Assembly (NCBI GenBank): GCA_002359315.1
Contig: DEMS01000035.1
Location: 1-31,805 of the forward strand
Source of the DNA: Bacteroidetes bacterium UBA2664
Lineage (GTDB): Bacteria; Bacteroidota; Rhodothermia; Balneolales; Balneolaceae
Direction: 5' to 3'
DNA length: 31,805 nt
Of this stretch, positions 1 to 10,100 are shown in pieces; positions within the stretch are counted from its first letter, which is position 1; each line of letters opens with the position of its first letter. The position numbers were made by a program, and so were the translations under genes. The notes under the pieces were generated by a model, which saw only the letters and a list, made by a program, of their open reading frames with translations, searched no databases and was not told the origin of the DNA.

Positions 1-52
1 GGTAAGTAAAATTAATGACTAAAAAAAATCGGAGCGTCACGTCAATATAACA

Positions 53-80
53 GCAGGGTAAAGCTTGTTCTTTACTCTGC
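53..80 (+). terminator. Hairpin upstream of tRNA-Trp, possible terminator
   Basis: An 11-bp inverted repeat (GCAGGGTAAAG and CTTTACTCTGC, one G-T pair, 6-nt loop) is followed by a short T-rich stretch. It lies between the window start, where an in-frame GGT AAG TAA could be the end of an upstream gene, and the tRNA. In many bacteria this upstream gene is tuf, but too little is visible to say so here. The T-run is weak, so it could also be a processing hairpin ahead of the tRNA. Confidence 0.45.
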
Positions 81-89
81 ATGTTTGTT

Positions 90-162
90 ACGGGTGTAGC
101 TCAGTTGGCAGAGCACTGGTCTCCAAAACCAGGTGTCGGGAGTTCGAGCCTCTCCACCCGTG
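90..162 (+). tRNA. trnW: tRNA-Trp (anticodon CCA)
   Basis: The sequence folds as a full cloverleaf: a 7-bp acceptor stem (ACGGGTG with CACCCGT), a D stem (GCTC with GAGC), a 5-bp anticodon stem (CTGGT with ACCAG), the loop CTCCAAA with anticodon CCA, and a T arm with loop TTCGAGC. The discriminator base is G, as is usual for bacterial tRNA-Trp, and the 3' CCA is not encoded. It lies 24 nt upstream of secE, the common arrangement in this part of the bacteria, and is probably co-transcribed with secE-nusG. Confidence 0.97.
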
Positions 163-186
163 CTATCAGATCAATGAGTATTATTT

Positions 187-369
187 ATGAAGAAGATTAC
201 AGAATTTATTGAAAACGTTCGAAAAGAGATGGCTAAAGTATCCTGGCCGACTCAGCAAGAGCTAATCGATAATACAATTATTGTTGTCGTATTTACGATT
301 ATCATTTCGGTATTTATTTTCGGAGTGGATCAGGTATATAGCACCATTTTGGAGGCAATCTACAGATGA
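187..369 (+). CDS. secE: SecE, protein translocase subunit
   Basis: This 60-residue protein is the small essential subunit of the SecYEG channel, which clamps SecY in the inner membrane. It has the short single-membrane-span form. An amphipathic N-terminal helix carries the family hallmark VSWPTQQEL (about residues 18-26), and one hydrophobic segment follows (about 31-52). The stop codon overlaps the nusG start by 4 nt (ATGA), so translation of the two is probably coupled. The position between tRNA-Trp and nusG is the conserved one. Confidence 0.96.
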   Translation: MKKITEFIENVRKEMAKVSWPTQQELIDNTIIVVVFTIIISVFIFGVDQVYSTILEAIYR

Positions 370-947
370 GTTCACTGAAAGAGAACGAAAATAACGGATT
401 AGACTGGTATGTTGTAAGATGTTTCTCCAGTCACGAGAGAAAAGTGAAAGAGTATTTAACTCGTGAAATAGAAGATCTGAAACTGGAACATAAAATTGCT
501 GAAATTTTAATTCCGACAGAGACCGTTGTTGAGATCCGATCAGGCAAGAAAAAGACAAAAGAGAAAAACTTCTTCCCGGGGTACATTTTGGTAAAAACCC
601 GGTATGATGAAGAGGTGAATAACCTGATACAATCTGCACCCTCCTGTTTAGGATTTCTCAAGGCAGGCAGAAATGATACGGTTCCGACTCCTTTAAAACA
701 GAGAGAAGTGGATCGCATATTGGGCCGTGTGTCTGACAACAAAGAGATGGCAGAGAAAGGAGGCATTATTGATATTCCTTTCAAAGAAGGGGACTTGATC
801 AAAGTGATCGATGGCCCATTCAAAGAATTTGACGGTACCGTGCAGGAGGTACTTCCTGACAAGTTAAAACTAAGAGTACTGGTAAGCATATTTGGCAGAA
901 AGACTCCTGTTGAGGTCGACCTGAATCAGGTTGAATCAACAACTTAA
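366..947 (+). CDS. nusG: NusG, transcription elongation and termination factor
   Basis: This 193-residue protein binds RNA polymerase across the clamp, suppresses pausing, and links transcription to ribosomes or Rho through its C-terminal domain. The N-terminal NGN domain starts with WYVVRCFSSHERKVKEYL and contains the FFPGYILVKT motif (about residues 67-76). A C-terminal KOW domain is visible around residues 135-190 (KEGDLIKVIDGPFKEFDGTV). The length is normal for bacterial NusG without an inserted domain. The start overlaps the secE stop. Confidence 0.97.
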   Translation: MSSLKENENNGLDWYVVRCFSSHERKVKEYLTREIEDLKLEHKIAEILIPTETVVEIRSGKKKTKEKNFFPGYILVKTRYDEEVNNLIQSAPSCLGFLKAGRNDTVPTPLKQREVDRILGRVSDNKEMAEKGGIIDIPFKEGDLIKVIDGPFKEFDGTVQEVLPDKLKLRVLVSIFGRKTPVEVDLNQVESTT

Positions 948-1008
948 AAGAACTTTAACGTGAGCTATTACGCAGCAAACAGAAGAACGAATCACTAATT
1001 GATTCTAT

Positions 1009-1440
1009 ATGGCAAAAAAAATAGATAAAGTGCTAAAACTTCAAATCGTTGGTGGGCAGGCAAACCCTGCTCCTCCGGTAGGTCCAGCTTTAGGCCAGGC
1101 CGGCATCAACATAATGGAGTTTTGTAAAGCATTTAATGCACGAACTCAGGACAAGGCAGGTACTATCATACCGGTTGAGATTACTGTATTCGCTGACAAG
1201 TCTTTCAGTTTCAAAACAAAGACTCCGCCGGCAGCAGTACTTCTCAAGCAAGCCGCTAAAATCAAATCAGGTTCAGGTGAACCCAACCGTGCGAAAGTAG
1301 GGAAAGTTACCTGGACACAATGCAAGGAGATAGCAGAGCAGAAGATGGAAGATCTGAACGCTTTCAATGTCGAAAATGCAGCTGAAATGATTGCAGGTAC
1401 CGCCAGAAGCATGGGTTTGCGAGTAATCCGAGATAAATAA
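1009..1440 (+). CDS. rplK: 50S ribosomal protein L11
   Basis: This 143-residue protein forms the GTPase-associated centre with 23S rRNA and the L7/L12 stalk. The N-terminal domain has the conserved lysine- and proline-rich stretch (QANPAPPVGPALGQAGINIM), and the C-terminal rRNA-binding domain ends in GTARSMGLRV. The length matches the family. It lies 61 nt after nusG and 13 nt before rplA. Confidence 0.98.
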   Translation: MAKKIDKVLKLQIVGGQANPAPPVGPALGQAGINIMEFCKAFNARTQDKAGTIIPVEITVFADKSFSFKTKTPPAAVLLKQAAKIKSGSGEPNRAKVGKVTWTQCKEIAEQKMEDLNAFNVENAAEMIAGTARSMGLRVIRDK

Positions 1441-1453
1441 GAGGATTTAAGAA

Positions 1454-2152
1454 ATGGCAAAACGAGGAAAGAAATATCAGCAGGTCGCTGAATTAATCGA
1501 TCCGGATATGGAGTATACCATTGAGGAGGCGTGTGATCTTGTCAAAAAGACCAGCACAGCTTCATTCGATGAATCCGTTGACATAGATCTGCGCTTAGGC
1601 GTGGATCCGCGTCATGCAGATCAGATGGTTCGTGGTACTGTTTCGCTCCCTCACGGATCAGGAAAGAGTGTTCGCATTCTTGCCCTGGTAAATGAAGCAA
1701 AACAAGATGAAGCGAAAGAGGCCGGAGCCGATTATGTTGGCCTGGATGAATATGTAGAGAAGATTGAAGGTGGTTGGGCAGATGTAGATATCATCATTGC
1801 CACACCGGATGTCATGGGTAAGATAGGACGACTTGGAAGACAGTTGGGCCCAAGAGGACTGATGCCTAATCCGAAAAGCGGCACCGTTACGATGGATGTC
1901 GCCGCAGCCGTGAAGGAGTTCAAGGCGGGAAAGATGGATTTTCGGGTAGACAAAGCAGGAATCTTGCACACAACTATCGGAAAAGCGAGTTTTGATGCCA
2001 GCGATTTGCGAGAGAATTTAAGATCGTTTTTGCAAGTCATCATGAAAATGAGGCCGGCATCCGCAAAGGGCATTTACATTAAGAGTGCTTTTTTAAGTAC
2101 GACAATGGGCCCGAGCATTCCTATAAGCCGATCATCAATCACTTCAATTTAG
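1454..2152 (+). CDS. rplA: 50S ribosomal protein L1
   Basis: This 232-residue protein binds 23S rRNA at the mobile L1 stalk, helps release deacylated tRNA, and in many bacteria represses translation of its own operon. Family signatures include FDESVDIDLRLGVDPRHADQ near the N-terminus and GRLGRQLGPRGLMPNPKSGTV in the middle domain. Length is typical. A GAGGA element lies a few bases upstream of the ATG. No separate rplKA leader target could be recognised. Confidence 0.98.
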   Translation: MAKRGKKYQQVAELIDPDMEYTIEEACDLVKKTSTASFDESVDIDLRLGVDPRHADQMVRGTVSLPHGSGKSVRILALVNEAKQDEAKEAGADYVGLDEYVEKIEGGWADVDIIIATPDVMGKIGRLGRQLGPRGLMPNPKSGTVTMDVAAAVKEFKAGKMDFRVDKAGILHTTIGKASFDASDLRENLRSFLQVIMKMRPASAKGIYIKSAFLSTTMGPSIPISRSSITSI

Positions 2153-2170
2153 AACTAACAGGTTAGAACA

Positions 2171-2695
2171 ATGCCGACAATATTAGAAAAAAAGGCCATT
2201 GTAGAAGAAATTACCGAGAAACTGAGTAACTCGAATGCAGTTTATATAACAAACTATACCCGGATGTCTGTATCAGATATGGGTGAGCTTAGAGGAAAAT
2301 TCAGAGAGGGTAATGTGCTCTTTAAAGTGTACAAAAATACACTTGTGAAAAGAGCTATGGATACAATAGGCGGATACGAAAAACTCTATCCATACCTGGA
2401 AGACCAAAATGGTTTTGCATTTGTGGATGATGAGCTGTCTGCCCCTGCAAAAGTGCTTAGAGACTACATCAATGAACGCAAAAAGCCTCAGTTCAGGGCT
2501 GCGTTAATTGACGGTGACTACTACGGCGAAGACCAATTAGAAGCACTCGCTTCTTTGAAATCCAAAAACGAAGTTATTGGAGATATTATTGGCTTGCTGA
2601 TGGCACCGATTACAAATGTAGTCAGTGGTCTACAGGCACAAGGTGGAAACATCGCAGGAGCAATTCAAACCATCGCCGAAAAAGGCGGAGAATAA
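2171..2695 (+). CDS. rplJ: 50S ribosomal protein L10
   Basis: This 174-residue protein anchors L7/L12 dimers to the ribosome. The N-terminal rRNA-binding domain contains the expected NYTRMSVSDMGELRGKFR and VYKNTLVKRAM motifs, and the C-terminal helix that binds L7/L12 is present. Only 18 nt separate it from rplA, so any L10-binding mRNA leader would have to overlap the rplA 3' end. No such leader was recognised. Confidence 0.97.
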   Translation: MPTILEKKAIVEEITEKLSNSNAVYITNYTRMSVSDMGELRGKFREGNVLFKVYKNTLVKRAMDTIGGYEKLYPYLEDQNGFAFVDDELSAPAKVLRDYINERKKPQFRAALIDGDYYGEDQLEALASLKSKNEVIGDIIGLLMAPITNVVSGLQAQGGNIAGAIQTIAEKGGE

Positions 2696-2747
2696 TCTCA
2701 ATTTTTATACAATTTTAAATTAAACCGACGAACGGAGAATAAATAAA

Positions 2748-3125
2748 ATGGCTGACGTTAAAGAAATAGCAGAACAACTCGTTAACTTAACGATTAAAGA
2801 AGCTAACGAACTTGCAAAAGTTCTTGAAGAAGAATATAACATCAAACCGGCTGCAGCTGCAGTTGCTGTGGCAGGACCTGCTGCAGGTGGCGATGCCGCC
2901 GCTGCTGAAGAGCAGACAGAATTTGATGTAGTTCTTAAATCAGCAGGACCTAAGAAAATTGCTGTCATTAAAGAAGTACGTGCAGTAACAGGACTTGGCC
3001 TTAAAGAAGCGAAAGAACTTGTTGACGGTGCCCCGGGCACAGTTAAAGAACAAGTTTCTAAAGCAGAAGCTGAAGAATTGAAAGCTAAGCTTGAAGAAGC
3101 TGGCGCTGAAGTAGAACTCAAGTAA
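2748..3125 (+). CDS. rplL: 50S ribosomal protein L7/L12
   Basis: This 125-residue stalk protein recruits and stimulates translational GTPases. It has an N-terminal dimerisation helix (about residues 1-33), an alanine- and glycine-rich flexible hinge (about 34-55), and the C-terminal factor-binding domain with KKIAVIKEVRAVTGLGLKEA and VDGAPGTVKE. A CGGAG element precedes the start. It is followed by a hairpin that may adjust how much transcription continues into rpoBC. Confidence 0.98.
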   Translation: MADVKEIAEQLVNLTIKEANELAKVLEEEYNIKPAAAAVAVAGPAAGGDAAAAEEQTEFDVVLKSAGPKKIAVIKEVRAVTGLGLKEAKELVDGAPGTVKEQVSKAEAEELKAKLEEAGAEVELK

Positions 3126-3152
3126 TAGAGTTCTAACATACCGTATTTGCCG

Positions 3153-3183
3153 AGCCGACACCTTTTTTTAGGTGTGGGCTTTT
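3153..3183 (+). terminator. Hairpin between rplL and rpoB, possible attenuator
   Basis: AGCCGACACC and GGTGTGGGCT form a 10-bp stem with one G-G mismatch around a T-rich loop, followed by only four T residues. Partial termination between rplL and rpoB is known in Escherichia coli, and this structure occupies the same place. The short T-run argues for leaky rather than complete termination. The assignment rests on sequence and position only. Confidence 0.5.
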
Positions 3184-3275
3184 GGCATCTAATTCACAAG
3201 TGGTTTTATTTGCAGTCCGGATTTCAATCGGACGCATCTTACATGTACCAACAGATCACTTATTCTTTTTAACAT

Positions 3276-3281
3276 AAGGAG
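3276..3281 (+). promoter_or_regulatory. Shine-Dalgarno that fixes the TTG start of rpoB
   Basis: AAGGAG lies 8 nt before the TTG at 3290. The first in-frame ATG, at 3302, would be 20 nt away, too far for normal initiation, so TTG is the better start. Confidence 0.7.
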
Positions 3282-3289
3282 AATTCCTT

Positions 3290-6200
3290 TTGAGTAATAC
3301 TATGGAGAAAATCCCGTTTACCGACCGCCTATCATTCGGCAGAATCAAAAATGTTATCGATTACCCCGACTTTCTGGATATACAGCTGGAGTCATTTAAT
3401 ACGTTTGCTCAGCTTGATGTAGCACCGTCAGATCGATTAAACCAGGGGTTACAACGAATTTTTAATGAGAATTTCCCCATTCAGGATTCCAGGGAAACTC
3501 ACATACTTGAGTTTATCTACTATTCGGTAGATACACCAAAGTATAATATACGAGAGTGCCAGGAGCGTGGCCTCACTTACGCCATCCCGCTTAAAGCGAG
3601 TATGCGCCTTTCATCCGCTGACAGCAGCGATGAAGCCAGTGAGACCATCGAACAGGAGGTCTTTTTAGGAGACCTTCCTTGGATGACCGAAAGAGGGACA
3701 TTCATTATCAATGGCGCAGAACGCGTAATTGTAAGCCAGTTGCACAGATCTCCCGGAGTATTTTTCGGCCAGTCCGTGCACCCGAACGGCACACAACTCT
3801 ATTCAGCCCGTGTGATTCCTTTTAAAGGATCATGGATTGAATTCACAAATGATATTCGAGACGTTCTCTGGGCGTATATCGACCGTAAGAAGAAGATTCC
3901 GGCGACTACACTCCTAAGAGCCCTTGGTTTTTCAACAGACTATGACATCCTAACCATGTTTGGGCTCTCTGATGAGATACCATTCGGCACCAAAAAGGCC
4001 TACAATGATAAACTGGTTGGAAAACGACTCGCTACCAACATCTCTACAGAAGTGAAGGAAGAGGTTGTGGACGAGGAGACGGGTGAAGTTACTGAAGCCC
4101 TCAACACCAAAGTATTACTGGAGCGTGATCACGAACTCACGGAAGATGATTACGGCCTCCTCAAAGAAGCAGGAATTAAGAAAGTACTGGTACAGAAGAT
4201 CGGCGCTGAGGAGTCTGAGCGTTCTGTGATCATGAATACACTGCGTAAAGATCCATCTCACGATGATGTATCTGCACTGGGTGAAGTATATCAGCAGATC
4301 CGTACCGGTGAAATGCCCGATCCGGAAACTGCACGGCAGGTTCTGGAACGACTCTTTTTCAGTGACAAGAAGTATGATCTGGGAGAAGTGGGCCGTTACC
4401 GCCTGAACAAACGCCTGAAAGTGGATGTAGATCCCGAAATTCAGTACCTCACCAAAGAGGATGTTGTTGCGATCGTAAAAGAGGTGATTCGTCTGAAAGA
4501 GATGAAATCACAAGTGGATGATATTGATCACCTGAGTAACCGGCGTGTGAGAACCGTTGGCGAGCAGCTGGGCCAGCAGTTTGCAGTCGGGCTTGCCCGT
4601 ATGGCCAGAACCATCCGTGAGAGAATGAATTCACGGGATGCCGAACAGCTTACTCCGCAGGATCTGGTGAATGCACGTACGATTTCAAGCGTCATCAACA
4701 GTTTCTTCGGAACCAATCAGCTGTCTCAGTTTATGGATCAAACCAATCCGGTTGCCGAGCTGACTCACAAAAGAAGGATGTCTGCATTAGGCCCCGGTGG
4801 ACTTACCCGGGAACGTGCCGGTTTTGAGGTTCGTGATGTTCACTATACTCACTACGGCCGTCTATGCCCGATTGAAACCCCTGAAGGCCCAAATATCGGT
4901 TTGATTACGTCACTTTGTATTCACGCGAAAGTGAATGAGTTTGGGTTTATTGAAACCCCATACAGAAAGGTGAAAGAGGGGAAAGTAACCAACAGTGTAG
5001 AGTATCTTGCTGCAGAACAGGAAGATGAAACGATTATTGCACAGGCGAATGCCCCTCTGGATGACAAAGGGAAATTTGTAAATGAATCGATCTTTTCACG
5101 TTTCAGAGACAGTAACGTAGGCCTTGCCAAGCCTGAACAGATTGAATACATGGATGTTTCTGCAAACCAGATTACATCCCTTGCAGCGGCACTGATTCCA
5201 TTCATTGAACATGATGATGCGAACAGAGCTTTGATGGGTTCTAACATGCAGCGTCAGGCAGTGCCATTGTTGCGGCCGGAATCACCGATTGTCGGTACCG
5301 GACTGGAGCAGAGAGCTGCAAAAGATTCCAGAGCGATCATGACTGCAGACGGAGACGGAGAAGTTGTTTACGTCAGTGGGAATGAGATCAGAATCCGATA
5401 TGAGCGGACTGAATTAGAGCAAAACTGCTATTTCGATGAAGGGATCAAGGTTTATCATCTTCAAAAATTTGAACGAAGTAACCAGGACACCACCGTAAAT
5501 CAGCGCCCGATTGTGAGCGTTGGTGACAAGGTGAAAAAAGGCCAAGCCATCGTGGATGGCTGTGCCACCGAAAAAGGTGAGCTGGCCCTGGGCAGAAACC
5601 TGCTGGTTGCATTTATGCCATGGCGTGGATACAACTTTGAGGATGCGATCGTGATTAGTGAGCGTATCGTACAGGATGATGTTTATACATCGATTCACAT
5701 CACTGAATTTGAGCAGCAAGTACGGGATACAAAACGCGGTGAAGAAGAGCTGACCCGTGAAATTCCCAATGTGAGTGAAGAAGCGACTCGTAACCTGGAT
5801 GAAACAGGGATGATTCGTGTCGGTGCCAAAGTGAAGCACGGTGATATTCTGGTCGGTAAGATCACACCAAAAGGTGAAACCGATCCGACACCGGAAGAGA
5901 AACTGTTGCGTGCCATTTTTGGTGATAAAGCGGGTGATGTGAAAGATGCATCCCTCAAAACCCCTCCGGGTGTATCCGGTGTTGTCATCAACACAAAACT
6001 CTTCAGCCGTAAGCGTGACGAACAGATCTCACGTAAAGAAGAGAAGAAGTTGGTGGACGCGGAGAATGAGCGTCATGCAGAGAAATTAGCGGACCTGAAC
6101 TCCAAGTGGGCCGATAAGATGTACAGCTTGCTTCGGGATAAAACATCACCGGGTGTCTATAACTACAGCGGTGTTGAGCTGATTCCGAAAGGCGAGAAGT

Positions 6201-7117
6201 ACAAAAAATCAGTCTTTGAAGAGCTGGATCCGATCCGAATCAATGAAAATATTGATTGGGCAACGGACGAAGAGCTTGTGAAGCATGTAAGACTGCTTTT
6301 CAAGAGCTACCGGGATCTGCGAAGAGAAATTGATACCGAAGCCAAGCGACGCAAATACCAGATTCAGGTAGGAGACGAGCTTCCACCGGGCATTATTCAG
6401 AAGGCGAAAGTGTATGTAGCCAAGAAGAGAAAGATGCAGGTAGGTGATAAGATGGCCGGACGTCACGGTAACAAAGGTGTGATTGCCAAAGTAGTACCGG
6501 CAGAAGATATGCCGTTCATGGCGGATGGAACACCGGTTGATATTGTACTCAACCCATTGGGTGTACCGTCACGTATGAACCTGGGCCAGATTTATGAGAC
6601 GATCCTGGGCTGGGCCGGTAAAAAACTGGGTGTAAAATATGCATCCCCTATTTTTGACGGTGCCTCTTATGAGCAGGTACAGGCTGAACTGAAAAAAGCA
6701 GGCCTTCCGGAAGATGGACGTATCTATCTGTATGATGGACACACCGGAGCCCGAATGGATCAGCAGACAACCGTCGGTATTATGTACATGCTGAAACTGA
6801 ATCACCTGGTTGAAGATAAGATGCACGCCAGATCTATCGGCCCATATTCACTGATTACGCAGCAGCCACTCGGTGGTAAAGCGCAGTTTGGTGGACAGCG
6901 GCTTGGAGAGATGGAAGTTTGGGCACTTTATGCATACGGTGCTTCAAGTATTCTGAAAGAGATGCTCACTGTAAAAAGTGATGATGTGAAAGGACGATCA
7001 AAAGTATATGAAGCCATCGTGAAGGGCGAGAACCTTCCGGAAGGCGACATACCGGAATCGTTCAAAGTATTACTGCGCGAATTGATGGGTCTCGGACTCG
7101 AAATCCATATTGACTAA
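3290..7117 (+). CDS. rpoB: DNA-directed RNA polymerase subunit beta
   Basis: This 1275-residue beta subunit forms one side of the polymerase active-site cleft. The rifampicin-binding region is visible around residues 474-503 (GTNQLSQFMDQTNP, ELTHKRRMSALGPGG). It keeps the Asp, His and Ser positions normally seen in drug-sensitive enzymes. Further hallmarks are CPIETPEGPNIGLI, the C-terminal KMAGRHGNKG and PLGGKAQFGGQRLGEMEVWAL. Length is normal for the Bacteroidota-like group. The start is a TTG with a well-spaced AAGGAG. It is followed after 43 nt by rpoC. Confidence 0.98.
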   Translation: MSNTMEKIPFTDRLSFGRIKNVIDYPDFLDIQLESFNTFAQLDVAPSDRLNQGLQRIFNENFPIQDSRETHILEFIYYSVDTPKYNIRECQERGLTYAIPLKASMRLSSADSSDEASETIEQEVFLGDLPWMTERGTFIINGAERVIVSQLHRSPGVFFGQSVHPNGTQLYSARVIPFKGSWIEFTNDIRDVLWAYIDRKKKIPATTLLRALGFSTDYDILTMFGLSDEIPFGTKKAYNDKLVGKRLATNISTEVKEEVVDEETGEVTEALNTKVLLERDHELTEDDYGLLKEAGIKKVLVQKIGAEESERSVIMNTLRKDPSHDDVSALGEVYQQIRTGEMPDPETARQVLERLFFSDKKYDLGEVGRYRLNKRLKVDVDPEIQYLTKEDVVAIVKEVIRLKEMKSQVDDIDHLSNRRVRTVGEQLGQQFAVGLARMARTIRERMNSRDAEQLTPQDLVNARTISSVINSFFGTNQLSQFMDQTNPVAELTHKRRMSALGPGGLTRERAGFEVRDVHYTHYGRLCPIETPEGPNIGLITSLCIHAKVNEFGFIETPYRKVKEGKVTNSVEYLAAEQEDETIIAQANAPLDDKGKFVNESIFSRFRDSNVGLAKPEQIEYMDVSANQITSLAAALIPFIEHDDANRALMGSNMQRQAVPLLRPESPIVGTGLEQRAAKDSRAIMTADGDGEVVYVSGNEIRIRYERTELEQNCYFDEGIKVYHLQKFERSNQDTTVNQRPIVSVGDKVKKGQAIVDGCATEKGELALGRNLLVAFMPWRGYNFEDAIVISERIVQDDVYTSIHITEFEQQVRDTKRGEEELTREIPNVSEEATRNLDETGMIRVGAKVKHGDILVGKITPKGETDPTPEEKLLRAIFGDKAGDVKDASLKTPPGVSGVVINTKLFSRKRDEQISRKEEKKLVDAENERHAEKLADLNSKWADKMYSLLRDKTSPGVYNYSGVELIPKGEKYKKSVFEELDPIRINENIDWATDEELVKHVRLLFKSYRDLRREIDTEAKRRKYQIQVGDELPPGIIQKAKVYVAKKRKMQVGDKMAGRHGNKGVIAKVVPAEDMPFMADGTPVDIVLNPLGVPSRMNLGQIYETILGWAGKKLGVKYASPIFDGASYEQVQAELKKAGLPEDGRIYLYDGHTGARMDQQTTVGIMYMLKLNHLVEDKMHARSIGPYSLITQQPLGGKAQFGGQRLGEMEVWALYAYGASSILKEMLTVKSDDVKGRSKVYEAIVKGENLPEGDIPESFKVLLRELMGLGLEIHID

Positions 7118-7147
7118 CGTACGTTCTGCTAAAAAAAATTAAAAAAA

Positions 7148-7153
7148 CGGAGG
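7148..7153 (+). promoter_or_regulatory. Shine-Dalgarno that fixes the TTG start of rpoC
   Basis: CGGAGG lies 7 nt before the TTG at 7161. No ATG near the start of the conserved N-terminus is better placed. Confidence 0.7.
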
Positions 7154-7160
7154 TTTTCCT

Positions 7161-10100
7161 TTGCCGTCAACAAATACATTAACAGTTACTAAAGATTTTT
7201 CTAAAATCGGGATTTCACTGGCTTCAGCTGAAACCATTCTGTCCCGATCCCATGGAGAGGTCTTAACACCGGAAACCATTAATTACAGAACATTCAAACC
7301 GGAAATGGATGGCCTTTTCTGCGAAAAGATCTTCGGCCCGGTTAAAGATTACGAATGTCACTGTGGAAAGTACAAGCGTATCCGTTACAAAGGGATTATT
7401 TGTGACAGATGTGGTGTTGAAGTCACCAGAAAAGCGGTGCGAAGAGAGCGAATGGGCCATATTACCCTGACCGTTCCGATCGTTCACATCTGGTATTTCA
7501 AATCTCTTCCAAGTAAAATTGCTTACTTGCTGGGATACTCTTCCAAAAACCTCGAACGAATTGTCTATTACGAAACATTCGTCGTGATCAATCCGGGACT
7601 GGCCAGAGATCTGGGCTACAAACGAGGCGATCTGATTTCCGAAGAGGAGAAATTTGATATTCTGGATCAGCTTCCGGAAGATCACTATGAGCTGGAAAAT
7701 GAGGACGAAGATAAATTCGTCGTTATGGATGGCGCTGAAGCCGTTCAGGCACTCCTGACAGACATGGATCTGGACGGACTCGCTTACACGTTGCGTGATG
7801 AGGTAAAAAATGAAACCTCTCAGATGCGTAAGAAGAAAAAATTGAAACGACTTCAGGTTATTGAGTCGTTCAGAGCTGCAAACCTGCACACGACCAACAA
7901 TCCGGAGTGGATGGTTCAGGGCGTGATTCCCGTAATTCCGCCGGAACTGAGGCCATTGGTTCCATTGGAAGGTGGGCGATTTGCGACTTCTGATTTGAAT
8001 GACCTTTATCGAAGAGTGATCATCAGAAACAATCGCCTGAAACGATTGATCGATATCAAAGCACCCGATGTGATTCTCCGTAACGAGAAGAGAATGCTTC
8101 AGGAAGCGGTCGATTCACTCTATGATAACTCCAGAAAATCGAATGCGGTTCGAAATAACAACCGTCCGCTGAAATCCCTCAGTGATATGCTGAAAGGGAA
8201 AAGCGGCCGATTCAGACAGAACCTTCTTGGAAAACGGGTTGATTATTCAGGCCGTTCTGTGATTGTTGTAGGCCCTGAACTGAAAATGCATGAGTGCGGC
8301 CTTCCAAAAGAGATGGCGATTGAGCTCTACAAACCGTTTGTGATCCGAAGGCTGATCGAAAGGGGTTATGTGAAAACCGTAAAGAGTGCCAAAAAAGTTG
8401 TTGACCGAAGAGACCAGGTGGTTTGGGAAGTATTGGAGAACGTGATTGACGGACATCCGATTCTGCTGAACCGTGCTCCGACTCTTCACAGGTTGGGGAT
8501 TCAGGCGTATCAGCCGGTATTGATCGAAGAGAAAGCGATCCGTTTGCATCCACTATCGTGTACAGCGTTTAATGCTGACTTTGATGGGGATCAGATGGCG
8601 GTTCACCTTCCTTTGAGTCATGATGCCGTTCTGGAAGCATCCATCCTGATGCTGGGTTCACACAACATTTTGAGTCCTGCAAGTGGCGGGCCGATTGCGG
8701 TTCCTTCACAGGATATGATTTTAGGTATCTACTACCTCACCAAAATGGGCAGCGGAAAACGCGGCGAAGGCAAAACTTTCTCTGATAAAGATGAAGTGGT
8801 TGTCGCTTATGATCAGAATAAGATCGATCTCCATGCCAAGATCAATGTACGGATTCCTGTAACTCAGGAAGACGGAGAGGTCACACATGAGATCATCAAA
8901 ACCACGACCGGTCGGGTTCTCTTTAACGAGATCGTACCGGAAGGTGTAGAATTTGTAAACCGAACGCTCGGTAAAAAAGAGCTTCGAATTTTGATCAATG
9001 ATATTCATACCGCAGCCGGTACTAAAAAATCCGCTGCATTCCTGGATAACATGAAAACGATCGGTTTTGAGCATGCGACAATCGGCGGACTCTCATTCAG
9101 TTTGGAAGATATTATCATTCCGGATGCGAAAAGAGAGCTGATTGAAAAAGCTCAGGCTGAAGTAGCTGAAATTCAGGATCGTTATGAGATGGGTTTCATC
9201 ACGGATAACGAGCGTTACAACCAGGTTATTGATAAATGGACTAGTACCACAAACCGTGTTTCTGAAACACTGTTTCAGAGTTTGGCCGACGATAAGGATG
9301 GGTTTAACTCAATCTTTATGATGGCTGATTCCGGTGCGAGGGGTTCGAAAGAGCAGATTCGCCAGCTGGGCGGTATGCGTGGATTGATGGCCAAGCCTCA
9401 GAAGAGCTCGATGCAGCAGGGCAATGAAGTGATTGAAAACCCGATTCTCTCCAGTTTTAGAGAGGGATTGACGGTTTTGGAATACTTTATCTCTACTCAC
9501 GGTGCCCGTAAAGGTCTTGCCGATACGGCGCTGAAAACTGCCGATGCGGGTTATCTGACCCGGCGACTGGTGGATGTATCTCAGGATATCATTATCAATG
9601 AGCGCGATTGCGGTACCCTTCGAGGGATTAAGATGCAAGCGCTGAAGGATAATGAAGACATTATCGAAAGTTTAGAGAACAGAATTATCGGACGTGTGTC
9701 GATGCACGCGATCAAAGATCCGATTACGGATGATCAAATCTGTGAATCGAATCAGCTGATTGATGAGAAGATCGCCAAGAAAATTGCAGAGACATCGATC
9801 GAAGAAGTTGAAATTCGGTCTGTATTGACGTGTGAAACTGAGCGCGGTGTTTGTGCGATGTGTTACGGACGGGATATGGCGAGAAACAGTATCGTTGAAA
9901 CCGGTGAGGCAGTGGGTGTTATTGCTGCACAGTCGATCGGTGAACCGGGTACACAGCTTACGCTTCGAACATTCCACGTGGGTGGAACGGCTTCACGTAT
10001 GGAGTCTGATTCTCAGCACAAGGCCAAATTTGAAGGAACAGTTGAATTCGAAAATGTTCGTGTTGTGGAGTATGATGACGGTGAAGAGATTCACAACGTT

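Noticed and set aside
5414..5839. Long antisense frames within rpoB and rpoC (for example 5414-5839 and 7263-7889)
   Set aside because: They mirror the codon structure of the conserved sense genes and show no recognisable domain.
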